Part shown: positions 1 to 11,399 of the stretch, in pieces | Position numbering within the stretch: the stretch's first letter is position 1 | How the letters are laid out: each line of letters starts with the position of its first letter | Assembly (NCBI GenBank): GCA_947311845.1 | Contig: CAMZMU010000111.1 | Coordinates: 9,180,626 to 9,244,625 of the forward strand | Length of the DNA stretch: 64,000 bases | Origin: Poa pratensis | Lineage: Eukaryota > Streptophyta > Magnoliopsida > Poales > Poaceae | Direction of reading: 5' to 3' | The notes under the pieces: model-generated | What the model was told of the DNA's origin: nothing | Seen by the model: the letters and a program-made list of their open reading frames with translations, nothing else | Database searches by the model: none | Program-made: the position numbers and the translations under genes

Positions 1-620
1 ACGCCAGCGGTGCCCGAACGCGGCGGAGGGAGCAGCCGCACGGTGGCGGCGATTCCGCCGCGCGGCGGCCGTCGCAGCAAATGATTCTCGACGGAGACGG
101 AGAGTGCACGGTGGCGGAGGCCGTGGCGTCCATCGATTCGAGCAGGGAGGTGCGACGTGCAGGCGCCGCGCGTCGGCGGCGGTGGGGAGCTCCGGGCGCG
201 CGCGAGAGAGAAGAGAAGGAGAGCGAGGTGTGCGGGCTGTTTTTTAGGAAGGTCCTTGGAGTTTTTACAAATTGCAAAACAGTTCTTCCGAGGGTTTTTT
301 TTTGTAAATTGTTGCGTCAAAAGTCGTGCGAGATGGGTGACCGGCTGGCCACCGGTTCCACCGGCCGGTGACCGGTATACGTGGCCATTTGTGATTGGAA
401 GAAAATCGCTGGGCACTGTAGCATGTACAGTACCGCGGTTTGGGGGTATCGTGGCTGTTTCGTGGCCGTCCGATCGCAGCGATCCAAGGGTCGCGATTTT
501 GAGGCGACGTGGACAGTGGGAAGGGGGGTGAAGTTTACCAACTTTTATATATTGATCTATGTATACGTCGTCATGTAGACCTCAACTTGCACTCACGTGT
601 GCGGTATATATCAACTTGAT
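1..620. other. GC-rich stretch, no gene supported
   Basis: The first 240 bases are very GC-rich and then composition falls sharply. Short open frames exist on both strands, but none has a recognisable domain and they overlap each other. It could be the edge of a gene or of a transposable element lying to the left of the window; nothing here decides that. Confidence 0.3.
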
Positions 621-994
621 GATAATAGAGATTTTGTTTTGTTCATTCCTACTATCCGTCTGGCGTCACCAAGAATGCGTGAGATTCTGCCATTCCGGAC
701 ACGATCGTCCGCACGTCCAGCAACCTTAATTAGATCTGCACAATTAAGAAAAATGTGGTCTTTCTAGAGCATCTCCGTCGACAGCCCTTGATTTTATCCG
801 CCCCTCAGATTGTGTCGCAATGTGGTCTCCAGCAACCTTAATTAGATCAGGCACAATGGGAGTGCCTCTAGCGATGCCCCCAAAAAAAAAAAATTGGGAA
901 CAAGTTGAAGCAAAAGGTTCGAGTTTCATTCAAATTTTTGTTAAATTTGAAAGATTTAAAAAAGAGATTAAGCCTAACATGCGTCATCGCAAAC

Positions 995-2013
995 CTAAAC
1001 CCTACTATCGTTCTCGTCCTTGTCGTCGAGCTTGTCCCAGTCGACGCTTTCATCGTCATCGTCGATGTGCACGACAGTGGATGAGGAGGCAACACGAGAG
1101 AAACATGCGTTCCACTAGTGTGAGGTGGAAGCGCGGCCGCCGCCGGGGGAGGATGCATACTTTGGTGTGAGCTCGATGATCTTCATGAAGCCTTGCGAGT
1201 CCCCCTTGATCTCGGTGGCAGACGCCACCAGATCCCAGCTGATGTCGGGGAATTTACTGTTGTGCTAGGTGTCCCATAGGGGCGACGACACACAGTAGCC
1301 CATCGACACAACTTCTTGCGTCTCCTTCTGCTTGAGCCAACGAAGGAAGAGGCGGCTGCGCGGCAGCGAACTCCGCGCTGGAAAGTCGTGGATCAACGGG
1401 CCACCTCGTGGCCCGTGGCTATCCTGCTAGATATCACAGCTAACAATGCCGCCACCTCCGCCTCCCCCACGTGGTGGCGAGCGTGACTCCTCCTTCACAT
1501 GCAGCAGACGCTGCCACGCTGTTGCCGCCACCACGTTGAAGCGATGGTTGCAACCGCAATGTGGTGGCGCTCCCCGCTGCAGTGTGCTCGCAGGCGGCCT
1601 CAATTGCGCTGGCCAACGTGTAGCCAGTCGCATGCCACTACTCGTGCCACGCGGCGGTGTTGTAGAGCATCGGCCTCCACATGCCATCGTAGGCGGTGAT
1701 GGCATACCTCTGCTTGTGCACGAATCGCCCGAGGCTCGACCCAACGGGCATAGTTCTGGTTGTTGTTCGCGGGGAGGGCTGGCTCCTCCGACGTGATATA
1801 GCTCCAGCGTAGGTAGATGGTGAGCTGGATCTGATCGGACGTTTCAGGAACAGGCGGCACGGTGAGATCACCGGCAGAGACAATCCACCTCTTGAGCAAG
1901 TGGAAGTCTGGCGGGACGAACAACCCATATCGATGGACCTCCTACGGGTGCTTTAGGGTTAGGCTCCGCCTGCCCCGGTAAGACGAGCTGCTCGCCTCAT
2001 AGTTGTTTGACAT
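995..2013 (-). pseudogene. Decayed ORF of unknown function, cereal repeat-associated
   Basis: On the minus strand an ATG at 2013 opens a serine-rich N-terminus. Codon 24 is a TAG (1944-1942), after which the same frame resumes with EVHRYGLFVPPDFHL and VPPVPETSD. Further down, other frames carry a coding-like segment containing FPDISWDLVASATEIKGDS and finally an acidic tail, VHIDDDDESVDWDKLDD, ending at a stop near 995. The reading therefore needs at least one stop read-through and several frame changes. I recognise the general style (basic N-terminus, acidic C-terminus) from hypothetical proteins repeated in Triticeae genomes, but know no function for it. It is read as a dead transposon-borne or captured gene. 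Confidence 0.45.
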
Positions 2014-2750
2014 GGTGGCAGGCGAAAGGAAGGGATGGGAAGGCTGGGCAGAGATTACGGCGAGTAGGCGAGGAAGATGCACACTGAGCAATGAAGCAGG
2101 GAGGCCTTATATCGGTCAGGGTAGGCCGAGAGGCGGTGCTCTGACGTAAATGCTACGCATGGGAAAGCCCTGCGTCGACTGGCGCTGGCCACCACGTTAA
2201 TGCGATGCATGGGAAAGGCGCCGCGCCATTGCATCGCCTCACCTTGGAAACCGCCCGACGAAGTGGCCGCCATTACGCACGCGGAACAACCTCCTGTACA
2301 TCGCCATTAATCGCGGTTTACCGAGCGTGTGTATGATAAGTCAGGCCACCTGTTGGAGGCCTTGTCCGGGAATTATCAGGATCCGAAGAGCGGGCCTCCA
2401 AATTTTCAGTAGGCCTTGGGGGTGATAGACATAATTTGGGTCAGCCCGGACAGATGTGGGTTACCATTGTGTCCGATTTTTCCGTCCAGACTCCAATTGA
2501 GCCTTGGGGGGTGCCGGTGAGTGTCTCCAACTAGACCCTCCGTTATGCCCCTATTTGGTGGGACGAATAGTACAATAAGGAGAAAGAAGAGAAAAGGCCA
2601 CCCGGCCAACCGGACCCCCATTTTGTCCTTATGTGTCTGGTATGTCCGGCTCCCCCATAGTCAGCCCATATGTGCGGTGGATATGAGGGCGCTCGGACAT
2701 GTCCGGACAGGTTGTCACATAGGATGTGGTACACTCTAGACCGTATTATT
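2014..2750. other. Unassigned repeat-like DNA
   Basis: No supported gene. The stretch at 2330-2740 contains repeated GTCCGGACA and TCCGG words and GC-rich blocks of the kind that flank decayed DNA transposons in cereals. No terminal repeats or target duplication could be identified. Confidence 0.25.
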
Positions 2751-4214
2751 GGCCTCCTTTGATTCACAGGGTAGGAAAACCAAGGGAATAGGAATTGTCG
2801 CTAGTATAGAAAAGGCTATCAGTGGCGCACCCTTTTTTGATTATGTGGCGCACCCCCAGATTTGCTGGGTGCGGCACAGAATTCTCGCCACTAATTTTTT
2901 TTCTGTGGCGCACCTGGCTTGGTGCGCCACAGAATTCTCACATTTCTGTGGCGCACCTGGCGTGGTGCGCCACAGAATTCTCAAAAAAGTGAAAATTTTC
3001 AAAAAATGCAAAAAAAACTATAAAAAGTTTCAAAAAAAATCAGAAAAATCAAAATATGAAATAATATGAAAAATTCTAATTATTGGAATTATTTTCAGAT
3101 TTTTTGAATTTTTTGAACTGATACCTTCCCGCTAGGTCACCCATCATCAAATTGCTCCAACCCTAGCTTGCTTAACTTCTAAGTTCCACCCAGTTCACCT
3201 ACCCTTGTGCTACTCAAGTTTTTATTGATGTATATATCATATGAACCCTCTTAAGTCTTGTATGTGTATATGTGTGGTATGTGTTATAAATGTGTGTTTT
3301 TAAATTTCAGATTTTTCAAAAACTTCTAAAGTTTCAAAAGGAGATTCAAAAGTTTCAAAAGATCCAAAAAAAATTCAAAAAATCCAAAAAATTCAAAAAC
3401 GTCAAAACAATTCAAAAAATTCAACAATCTTCTTTGTTATACATTTCTGTGTCTTTTTTTTGGACTTTTTGAATTTTTTATTTTTTTGAATTTTTTGAAT
3501 TTTTTCCTTTTTTTTGATTTTGCTGCGAAAAATCGTCTGTTTGAAATAACTTTTTTTTTTGGAATTAGAGGAACCTGTGAATTGCGGACCGGGTAAACCC
3601 CGGTGGATTCGAACTCGGATTTTTCTCTAGTTTTTTTTGACATATTTTTTGCATTATTTCGATGTCGTATGCAAAAGTTAGGGCCGTTACAAGTTTTTTT
3701 TCCTGTTTGTTGCAGAAAAGGTCAAAATTCATATTTCAAAATTTCTATACCTACTAAACACTCAAACCTAACTACATGTCAAAGGATTCTATTTATTGAA
3801 ATTTTTATCATTTTCTTTTACTTCCTGCAAGACTAAAAAAGCGATCCACGGCGGGGGAGGTGGGATTTGAAAGAAAAAAAATCTGTGGCGCTCTTTCTGT
3901 GGCGCACCTGGCCATGTGCGCCACAGAAATGTGTCTTTCTATGACGCACCAGGATTAGTGCGCCACAGAAATTAGACATTCTGTGGCGCACCGGGCTTGG
4001 TGCGCCACAGAATCAGTGAAATCCTATGGACATAGGATTTTTTCCATGAGGTCTGAGCTCATGTTTGTTTTCCTCCAAAACTACACTACAAAGTTCCTAT
4101 GGGAAAAATACCTGCAAGTTACAATCCTATGAATCAAACACATACGGAAGGAAAAAATCCGTAGGGTCCAAATCCTACAAAATTCCTTTGGAAATCCTAC
4201 AAATCAAAGGAGGC
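2751..4214. mobile_element. TIR element (MITE-like), interrupted by palindromic array
   Basis: The left end reads GGCCTCCTTTGATTCACAGG and the right end, reverse-complemented, reads GCCTCCTTTGATTTGTAGGA, giving imperfect terminal inverted repeats. The pentamer TTATT lies outside both ends (2746-2750 and 4215-4219). The outer arms, about 50 bp at left and 190 bp at right, are rich in GGAATAGGAATT and AAATCCTA-type words; between them sits about 1.2 kb of foreign sequence that includes the palindromic array annotated separately. No transposase is present. The superfamily is uncertain: a 5-bp duplication is not typical of hAT, Harbinger or Mutator, so the duplication may be partly coincidental. 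Confidence 0.5.
2802..4018. repeat. Palindromic GTGGCGCAC array, CACTA-subterminal type
   Basis: Near both edges of this AT-rich block are imperfect palindromes built from TTCTGTGGCGCACC facing GGTGCGCCACAGAA, for example at about 2903-2937, 2944-2979, 3896-3928 and 3978-4012. The same palindromes occur at 45130-45338 immediately inside a clear CACTA terminus and again at 63640-63758, so this block is probably a non-autonomous or end-deleted CACTA relative. Its left edge reads CGCTAGTATAGAAAAGG, a degraded CACTAGTA-like end, and its right edge ends CAGTG. The centre (3000-3840) is poly-A/T-rich with TTCAAAA repeats and no gene. Confidence 0.5.
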
Positions 4215-4631
4215 TTATTCTTTCTTTTCCCTTTCTCTTCCCGTCCCTACCAATCACATGCAACTTAGCAGACACTTACAATTTTCAACCTTAATAGCAG
4301 GGTTGTTCATATTGACTCAAATCTATAAAATAAAGACTACAACTTTCAATCTTGTTCAGATTCTTGAGTTTTCATGCATAGCGGTTCATGTCTGAACTTC
4401 AGGAGGTATCTACGTCTTGAGTTCTTCAAGCATGTCGTATAAAGTTCTTCAACCTAATGTCTTCATTTCTCTGTTTTCAGCCCTTACTGTTTTCAATGTT
4501 GTTTCCTAACACTTCTGCTTGTACACCAGAATCACTCCTTGTGTACCAAGGCAGTGTCTGTCTCTTGTCTCCAGCTTCTCGTTGCAGAGCAGATTCTTGC
4601 GCAAGTTGAGTTACTTGCATCAAGAAGATGC
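4215..4631. other. No gene seen
   Basis: AT-rich intervening DNA between the TIR element and the CACTA element. Nothing recognisable was found on either strand. Confidence 0.3.
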
Positions 4632-5120
4632 CACTAGTACAGATCGGGCAATTTAAGACCTCACGATCACACACGGATGCAGGCGTCCGTGTGCGTTATC
4701 ACCTATCGCTTACCCTTCGCGTTTAAAGCCGTATGTGAGGACCCGAAGGGTGTCCCCGGCGCAAACATTCGCATACGGTTACAATTTAGCAAGCGTGTGC
4801 GCGCTTTCGCACACGGGCTATATGAAGTGACGCGTGTACATTAAGTGGCAGAATCACACACGATTTTCCGACGTTTGTCCGTATGAAATTCTGCTGAACT
4901 ATCGCACAAGATTTTCCTAAGTAAATCGTGTGCGCTACATTGTTCTATTGCATACGATTGGTTTGATGTTATCGTTTGTCTAATATTTCATCTTTTTCTG
5001 AAATCTCGCTAAGTATGAAATACCATGATGTTCTCGCCTTTTGCTTGAGTATAAATTGTTTCGACGGCCATGGCCATTTGTTTATTTAGGATTTGTACAA
5101 TGCCACACAGCACGGAAGCC

Positions 5121-5849
5121 ATGGGAGATTGGGGATGGGGTACCTTCGTGGACCTCGTGCCGTCGGAGTCGGAGGAGGTGCTGCCCTCAGCGGCCGTGGC
5201 TGGGTGTAGCTCAACCAACCTCGCGCCGTGGGAATCGGAAGAGATGCTGTCCACAGCGGTCTCAATCGATCACACGCCAACTGAGGCGCAGGAGGAGCTG
5301 TCCCCAGCGAACGGAGCTCGGGGTAACTTCGTTGACCTCACGGCGGTGGAGGAGCCCGAAGACAGCTACTCTGGTTCGTCGTCGGATGAGCCTCTGGCCA
5401 CCCCAGAGGAACTTTAGGAGCATAAGTTGGTGGAGATGTCCATCGCGTCGGCGAGGTGTGAGGAAGCATTGGTGCATTGCGTGGTCGAGGAGTCTTTCGC
5501 TACTCTTCGAAAGTTCCGGGTACGTGCGCTGTTGCGCGCCAGGCAGGAGTTCAAGAAGCAGACATGGCTTTGGATGCGCGCCGCCGGAAGGCGTTTGGCC
5601 AAGTGGAAAGCCGGTGAGTCCGGCAACCCGCTAGCCGACGTTGTCGGGGCATCAGGCTCCGGCAACTGGCTCAGCGATGATGCAGACGCCTCAAGCAATG
5701 TCAAGGGCCCCGCCGGCGACGATGCAGAGGGCTCAAGCAACGGCAAGGGCCCCACCGGTGATGATGCAGAGGGCTCAAGCAACAGCAAGGGCCCCGCCGG
5801 CGACGAAGACGTCGTCCTCCTCTCTGACGATGACGAAGAATATGTTTAG
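5121..5849 (+). pseudogene. CACTA-borne ORF of unknown function with one in-frame TAG
   Basis: ATG at 5121 sits in a good plant context (gccATGG), 70 bp downstream of a TATAAA (5050). Earlier in-frame ATGs lie at 5070 and 5100. Ninety-eight codons follow, rich in Ser, Glu and Pro, then a single TAG at 5415-5417, after which the same frame stays open for 143 codons to the TAG at 5847. The second half has a basic, Arg/Trp-rich block (RALLRARQEFKKQTWLWMR), then tandem acidic repeats of about 14 residues with the core GDDAEGSSN (5715-5805), and ends with the acidic tail LLSDDDEEYV. I recognise no domain. The precise frame continuity across the TAG says this was one protein of about 242 residues until recently, or is read through. 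Confidence 0.5.
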
Positions 5850-6269
5850 ATAGGTATTAGGTGGTTCTTATGTGTTATATATATGTAATGTGCGATTGGG
5901 ATGTCCAATCTTTTTGTAGCAGGAAGGGCAAACCATGCGTTTGAATTAATGGAGCCCTTCCGTTACCAACTAATATTATCCAAATATTATTAACCAGGTT
6001 CCTTTTTGTCTAGTAATCCTTTCCAGCGGCAAAATTTGGCATTTTTCCAAGTTATCTTCAATGTTGTTAAACCACAACATAATCGCACACGGTTCATCCA
6101 CATAAGAAACGTGTGCGAAGATTACTTTTTACCACAAACTGATCGCACAAGATGTTTCTACGCATAACCGTGTGCGATAACAATCGCTAGATGGCTGGAT
6201 GCGCCCACGGTTTCTGCAGATGAAATCGTGTGCGATACCTGCTGGGCCTTTAGGGCCCAGAAAGTGGAA

Positions 6270-7290
6270 CCCTTCCATATAAATAAGGACCATACGTGCT
6301 TGACCCGTACACAGGCTCCACTCTCCCCTCTCCCAGCCGCCTCCTCTCCTCTACAGTCGCACACACGCCCTCCCGGCCCTCCCCCGCCGCATTTGGCCTC
6401 CACCGCGGCCCTACCTCGCCGGCCGACCGGACGATGACCACGCGGGAGGCCTGTCCTAGGCCGCTGACCCCCCCCCCCCCCCATGGCGAGGGGGGCGTCT
6501 TCTCGTCCACATCCCGAAGGTTAGCGCTTGTTTAGCAAGGCCATCCTCATGTTTAATATGTCGGGTCTGTTTGAATATATTGGTTATGCGCTAGCAAGGC
6601 CGGATCTGTTAGAATAGCTAGTTTGTTGGTGTGGTACTGTTAGATCTTGGTATGTTATCTGTTAGAATAGGGATCTGTTAGAATAACAACCTCTTTTATG
6701 TTGATGAATGTTTTTACCAGATGGGATTTGCTAGAACACATTTCATTTTATACTTGTGTAATAGGGATCTTATTTTGGTGGCACTGTACAAGAAAATCAG
6801 GAGAGGCTTCATTTCCCTCTCTTGGCCAATCGTTAGTTGCTGGTAAGTGACACTAACCAGTTCAGTTTTAATGTTATTCTTATGTTTTCACCTCCTTGCA
6901 TTCATGGATATTTTGAACACATCATGCAGCAAGGATTATTTCACACATAACATATATGTAGCAATGGATCACCGATTTCATCGAATATCTTTGCCTTGAC
7001 GGTGGTAAGTGAATAATCATTTTTACTTGTTTTTGCTTTTCGTGTTTATCTTACATTGACGGGTTTGAGTCTGACTTTGTGACTCTTGTTATTCACAGTA
7101 AAGGGTGTCTTGCATCCATTATCAGAACAACAATTATGCAATGGATTTGTAAGTTTTTTCCGTGTTATTCGTCCATTGTGTCACATGTCATTCATATTAT
7201 ATGTACACCGAGCTAACATAAGTCATTTTCTCTATTTCTGTTTCAGTGACCACTTACCCGTCGAAGGCAAAGTCCGTATCCTCGTAACCT
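6270..7290 (+). other. Possible second transcription unit in the CACTA element
   Basis: A TATA-like ATATAAATA lies at 6278-6286, followed by a CT-rich leader, a run of 14 C at about 6469-6482 and an ATG at 6483 opening only a short frame that runs into AAG/GTTAGC, a plausible splice donor. Downstream are several splice-like signals: CACAG/TAAAGG near 7099, TTT/GTAAGT near 7148 and TTTCAG/TGACC near 7246. The intervening pieces encode no domain I can name. This may be a relic of a captured gene; the exon structure is a guess. Confidence 0.2.
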
Positions 7291-7876
7291 AGCTTTCATA
7301 TTCTGTGGAAAAAATGACTGCAGATCAGATGGACATGTTGCGAAGATTTGCGGAGACAAAGACGTAACCAAGAAAAGTTCTTTCTTTTGTGTAGCTTTCG
7401 CATTTGTATAGCTAGTAATTCATACTTTTGTCGCAATGTATGAATATGAAATGTATGAATATGAAATGAATGAAACAAGGATATTTGCTACTGGATGATT
7501 CTTGTTTTTGATTTTTGCATGTGTTACAGCTGGTACAATGCCTACTAGCATGGTTCGGATATTCAAAGCGTTTGTGATGGCTCCTTCACACAAAAGTGTG
7601 TGATAATTTCTTTAACAGACACGAAAATCTCTACCAGGACGTATGCGATTATAAGTAAATACAAATGGCTGTAAAGCAGAACCCGTGTGCGATCTTCTTA
7701 GTTATCGCACACGTTTATGGAAAACAAACCGTATGCCATGGGTGAACCAACGCACACGCTTTTTATTTCCGTCTGCGATCTGTAGCGACAGCGCCCACCC
7801 ATGGATAGCGACAGGCGCTATAATCGTTTGCGATTGCCAAAGTCGACCGTCTGCGTTTGCCATATTTGTACTAGTG

Positions 7877-8406
7877 TGTCGATACCTTCAATTCTTCGTT
7901 GGATGTTGTCTTAAACATTGTCTCAAACGTGCCTGATATTCTGGTATCTGGCGTTTGTCTTGAGTCATCTTTGTTATCTTCAAACCAGCTGAGATTTTTT
8001 TCTTATAGCTGGTGGTATTGTAGTGGAAGACTGGAAGCATCTCATTGTAGAGACAATGAGTTTGAATTTTCATTTTGTTCAGCACTGCTCCGTGATTTCC
8101 TTCTTGTTTCTCAATGAATCTCATGTGCCGATGTTGAATCTTGTTCATCTAGGATCATTGTCCTACTTTCCTTCAATCTTCATGAGCACACTGTTTCATA
8201 CATGCTAAGTTTCTCCAGGAGCGGTCGCTTCAGACACACTCAGTGTCTTCATTCTTTCTTAACCAACTCTTGGGACTATATTCCTGTACATACTTGGAAC
8301 ACATATTAGTCCCTACTCATATTTTCATCAATCATGAAAACCCGCAAGGAGGGCACTAGATGCACTTACAAGAAATATATCTTCTTCCATTTTCTTCTAT
8401 TTTCAA
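7877..8406. other. No gene seen
   Basis: AT-rich DNA right of the CACTA element. Short open frames only, without motifs. Confidence 0.3.
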
Positions 8407-8760
8407 CTTAAAATCCAACATACAGTATTCAAGCATTACCTATGGATAAACCCTTCAGTATAAGTCAAACATAAGATGGGCGACATTGAAAGATCACGTT
8501 GCCCCATATGTGGTTTATGCAATTAATGAAAATCTCTGTAAGATGGTTTATACAAGGAATTAGGCAACCATGCAAAGCAACCAGAAATTATGGATATGCA
8601 TGAAAGGCAAATGTCGGAGAACAAAACCCAAAGCTGAAAGGGCATGGCGCCCCATGTGTGGTTTTGTAACGACAATCCATATGGACTAATGGTTGCATTG
8701 AGTTATACTTGTAGTGTTTATCCATAGGCAATGTTTGAACTCTATATGTTGGATTCAAGA
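8407..8760. repeat. Imperfect fold-back repeat, arms about 65 bp
   Basis: The left arm (8407-8475) and right arm (about 8690-8760) are reverse complements at roughly 80 percent, sharing the block CCTATGGATAAAC and flanking AATCCAACATA-type words, around a 215-bp spacer with no ORF. This is the structure of a decayed MITE or fold-back element. Target duplication was not found. Confidence 0.45.
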
Positions 8761-10248
8761 TTGATGCCATAAAGATAATGATATAATGGAATATTTGGCA
8801 TCAAGATCATTGAGCTGTATGGATATATTTGATATGATCGAGAAGAAGAGTATCTGTTGACCAAGTTGTTTTTCGAGGAGTTATCCGATGATTGGTCATG
8901 TGAGAGTTGAGCATATTGCAAGTATGTTTTGAAGAAAAAGAGTATGTGATCATTGATGGTTATATTCAAGACATCATCTAATGAAGAGAGAAGAACATAT
9001 ATAAGGTTGATCAAGATAGTGATCAACACACTAAGCTAGAAGATGTACCAAGTGGGATCATGTATCTCTTGGTATGGTTAGCAAGTGTCAATATATCCTT
9101 GTGAACCAACCCATGATCTATGTGTGGGGTATGTCTATGTGGGGTTTGGTATATTTCCATGGGCTTGCATTAAAAAGAAATATTTCATATAGCAACGTCA
9201 AGTGGTGGTCGTCATCAAGTTTGAGAAGTGCAAGTTCAAAAGAAACATCTCGAAGAAATCCTATGCTTGAAGTTTGCCACCCATTTGGAGAATATGGTCA
9301 CCTGAAGATGTGTCTAAGAGAGGCTCTCCCATAGCGGAGTATGGGGGACCAATATGTCAGTCTACATCAAGCTAGGCGCAATCAAGAAAGGTGGTCCACT
9401 TGAAGAGGTCAAGATCCTCCTCATCTAGCTCAAGTGGAATACGCAAGGAAATGGTGTGATATTAATAGGTTTTCTATTTTACCGTTCTCATGTTGTTAGT
9501 TGGGAGACCAGATTAGAGAATAGATACTGTATTATCAAGAGGGGCTCTCGATTGAGCTTTTAGCGTATCGGTTGTAGAGAGATCAAACCTTTGCATACTT
9601 TGCATCATCATCTTTCTTGGTCCTTATTTGGCTTTTGTCCTTGTTGGATTTTGGTGCTTGTCGTGATCTTCATGACAAGCCTAAGTTCATCAAAAACGGA
9701 TTTCGTATGAAAAACCATTAGCGTTTTCGATGTTCGAAATATTACTGGTTCGCCTTTGAGAAAGGTTCCACACCTTCCCATGTGTTGTATCCTCTCTATA
9801 TTACTGATCCTTAATATTTCCAACAATATTGTTCTCACCTTATTTGGAGTTAAAAGTTACAATGCAAAAGTTATGGGGTTTACTGTTTTGCTGAGTGGCT
9901 GTCTGAAACAGCCCGGAGACTCTGGTGCTGCTAGGCCGAGAACTCTGGTGTGAAGACACCAGAGTTTCCGGACTCAGGGCACACGGAGACTCCGACCCAT
10001 TTTATTCCAAATATCAGCTCAGTTGCTAGTATTTGGCGTAAGCCTCGGGTCCGCCCAGACCGGAGATTCCGGTCCTCCAGGCCAGAGACTCTTCCGGTCC
10101 TCCAGGCCAGAGACTCCGGGGTTAAGTTTCCTGCATAGCTCTATTTCATGCGGACTTATAAAAGGACTCCTTCTTCCCGAAAGAGGTTAGTTAATTCGGT
10201 TGAGAATGAAATTGACCTCCACTGTTCACCTACTTGAGCTTAGCTTTA
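8761..10248. other. Unassigned, includes a CCGGAGACTCCGG-rich segment
   Basis: No gene is supported. From 9910 to 10130 the sequence repeats variants of CAGAGACTCCGG, GGAGACTCTGG and TCCGGTCCTCCAGGCCAGAG; one 24-bp block is tandemly duplicated at about 10060-10115. This looks like part of an old cereal retroelement or satellite-like unit, but neither ends nor coding domains are visible. Confidence 0.3.
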
Positions 10249-11150
10249 TCTCTATTCCTCCATGAATCTTGCCGAATTTCCCTTAATCCCTCTAAATGAC
10301 ATTCGTGTCCTTTCACCCCCACGCCCTAGACGACATTCGTGTCCTTTCAAAAGCATAAAATCAGTTTCCCTGAATCCCTCTAAACTTCTCACCCATTTTC
10401 ATCCATTGCTAAAATGGGCGGGAAAAATTAGAAGGCCAATATAGTAAAAATTACTGCTTAAGGTGTGCATTTCTCGTAATAGAAGTGAAATTAAAATGCG
10501 CATATCCAACTGTGATTTGTTGGAGGAACCAAACTATATTGAGTATCTAAAGATTGTACAAAGATGATATGGTGAAAAGCATCAACAAATGAAGCAAGCG
10601 ATCAAAAGATCCGAATATCCAATTGAGAAAAAATGCCATGATTCCGGAAAATGAGTGTTCTAAGAAAATGGAGGAGTTCCCCAACGTTAATGCATTATTT
10701 ACATATTTTCTTCATTTTAATATAAAGTGCACAAAATGGAGCCATCCCACCTATCTATAACCCTTACAAAGCAAAACCCCACTAACTTACAATTAATTAT
10801 TCTATCTCATGCAAGCTATCCACATCATTTCATCTTTTAGCCAACCAATTGTCCACATCATGCCACTAAAATTCATTACTTATTGTCCAACTCTACATAC
10901 AAGTATCCACATCATCTTTTTCTTTAGCCATTAAATTATCCACATCATCCTTTTTTATTTTGTTGTTCGAATGATAACACCACACAATCCCGTAAGTAAT
11001 TACCAAATTAAATCATATGTTAGGGAACACCCGAATTAGTTTGCCAATCAAGTGATTTTTTTACTTGCATATTTCTATAGTCTGCTTCAAATTATTGCGT
11101 TTATTAGGTTTTAAGAAATACCCACTGCAACGCGCGGGGTATCGTTCTAG
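10249..11150 (+). mobile_element. Short non-autonomous Helitron
   Basis: The 3' end has the expected Helitron layout: a hairpin with 6-bp stems (ATACCC 11118-11123 and GGGTAT 11137-11142) around a 13-nt GC-rich loop, then CTAG at 11147-11150 followed by T. The likely 5' end is TCTCTATTCCTCC at 10249, preceded by A, so the insertion would lie between A and T as Helitrons require. The 902-bp interior is AT-rich and encodes no Rep/helicase. The 3' end is well supported; the 5' end is inferred from the TC start and distance. Confidence 0.6.
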
Positions 11151-11223
11151 TATCCTCTAAAACACACAACAAGTGTAGGAGAGCACATGTAAGGAACAAA
11201 TCATAGAACTAGTAACATACTAA

Positions 11224-11399
11224 TGGTTGAGCAATAGTGACAAATATCTAGGAGCGGCTGATATGTTGGTCTCGAATACCCAAGGGGGCACACAGTTCTG
11301 TCACAATATTCATCAAATGAAGGATTTCTTTAAATTGAGTGCCAATTTATTCTCGGAGATGTTTCTTTGGTTCGATTCTGGACATATCTCTACAGTAGT
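11224..11399 (+). pseudogene. Left part of an ORF split by the LTR retrotransposon
   Basis: From 11224 (just after a TAA) this frame is open to the retrotransposon junction and, when the element and one copy of its GTAGT target duplication are ignored, continues without a stop at 15579-15759. The joined frame is 118 codons including DKYLGAADMLVSNT and FSEMFLWFDSGH at left. I do not recognise the protein. It has no clear start codon, so it could be an internal or terminal exon of a gene destroyed by the insertion. Confidence 0.35.

Larger units (their letters stand above)
4632..7876 (+). mobile_element. Complete 3.2-kb CACTA transposon, non-autonomous
   Basis: The element begins CACTAGTACAGATCGGGCAA and its right end, reverse-complemented, begins CACTAGTACAAATATGGCAA, so the terminal inverted repeats match at about 16 of 20 positions and carry the CACTA signature. 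Flanking trinucleotides are TGC (left) and TGT (right), an imperfect 3-bp target duplication. The subterminal zones hold many copies of GTGTGCGAT and its complement ATCGCACAC (4670-4930, 6080-6240, 7560-7870), the usual binding-site-like repeats of CACTA ends. No transposase (TNPD type) ORF is present. Instead it carries a gene-like ORF at 5121-5849 and a second promoter-like region near 6270, so it is a non-autonomous element carrying possibly captured sequence. Confidence 0.8.

Noticed and set aside
2802..4018. CRISPR-like array
   Set aside because: The repeats are inverted palindromes with irregular spacing in a plant genome, typical of CACTA subterminal repeats.
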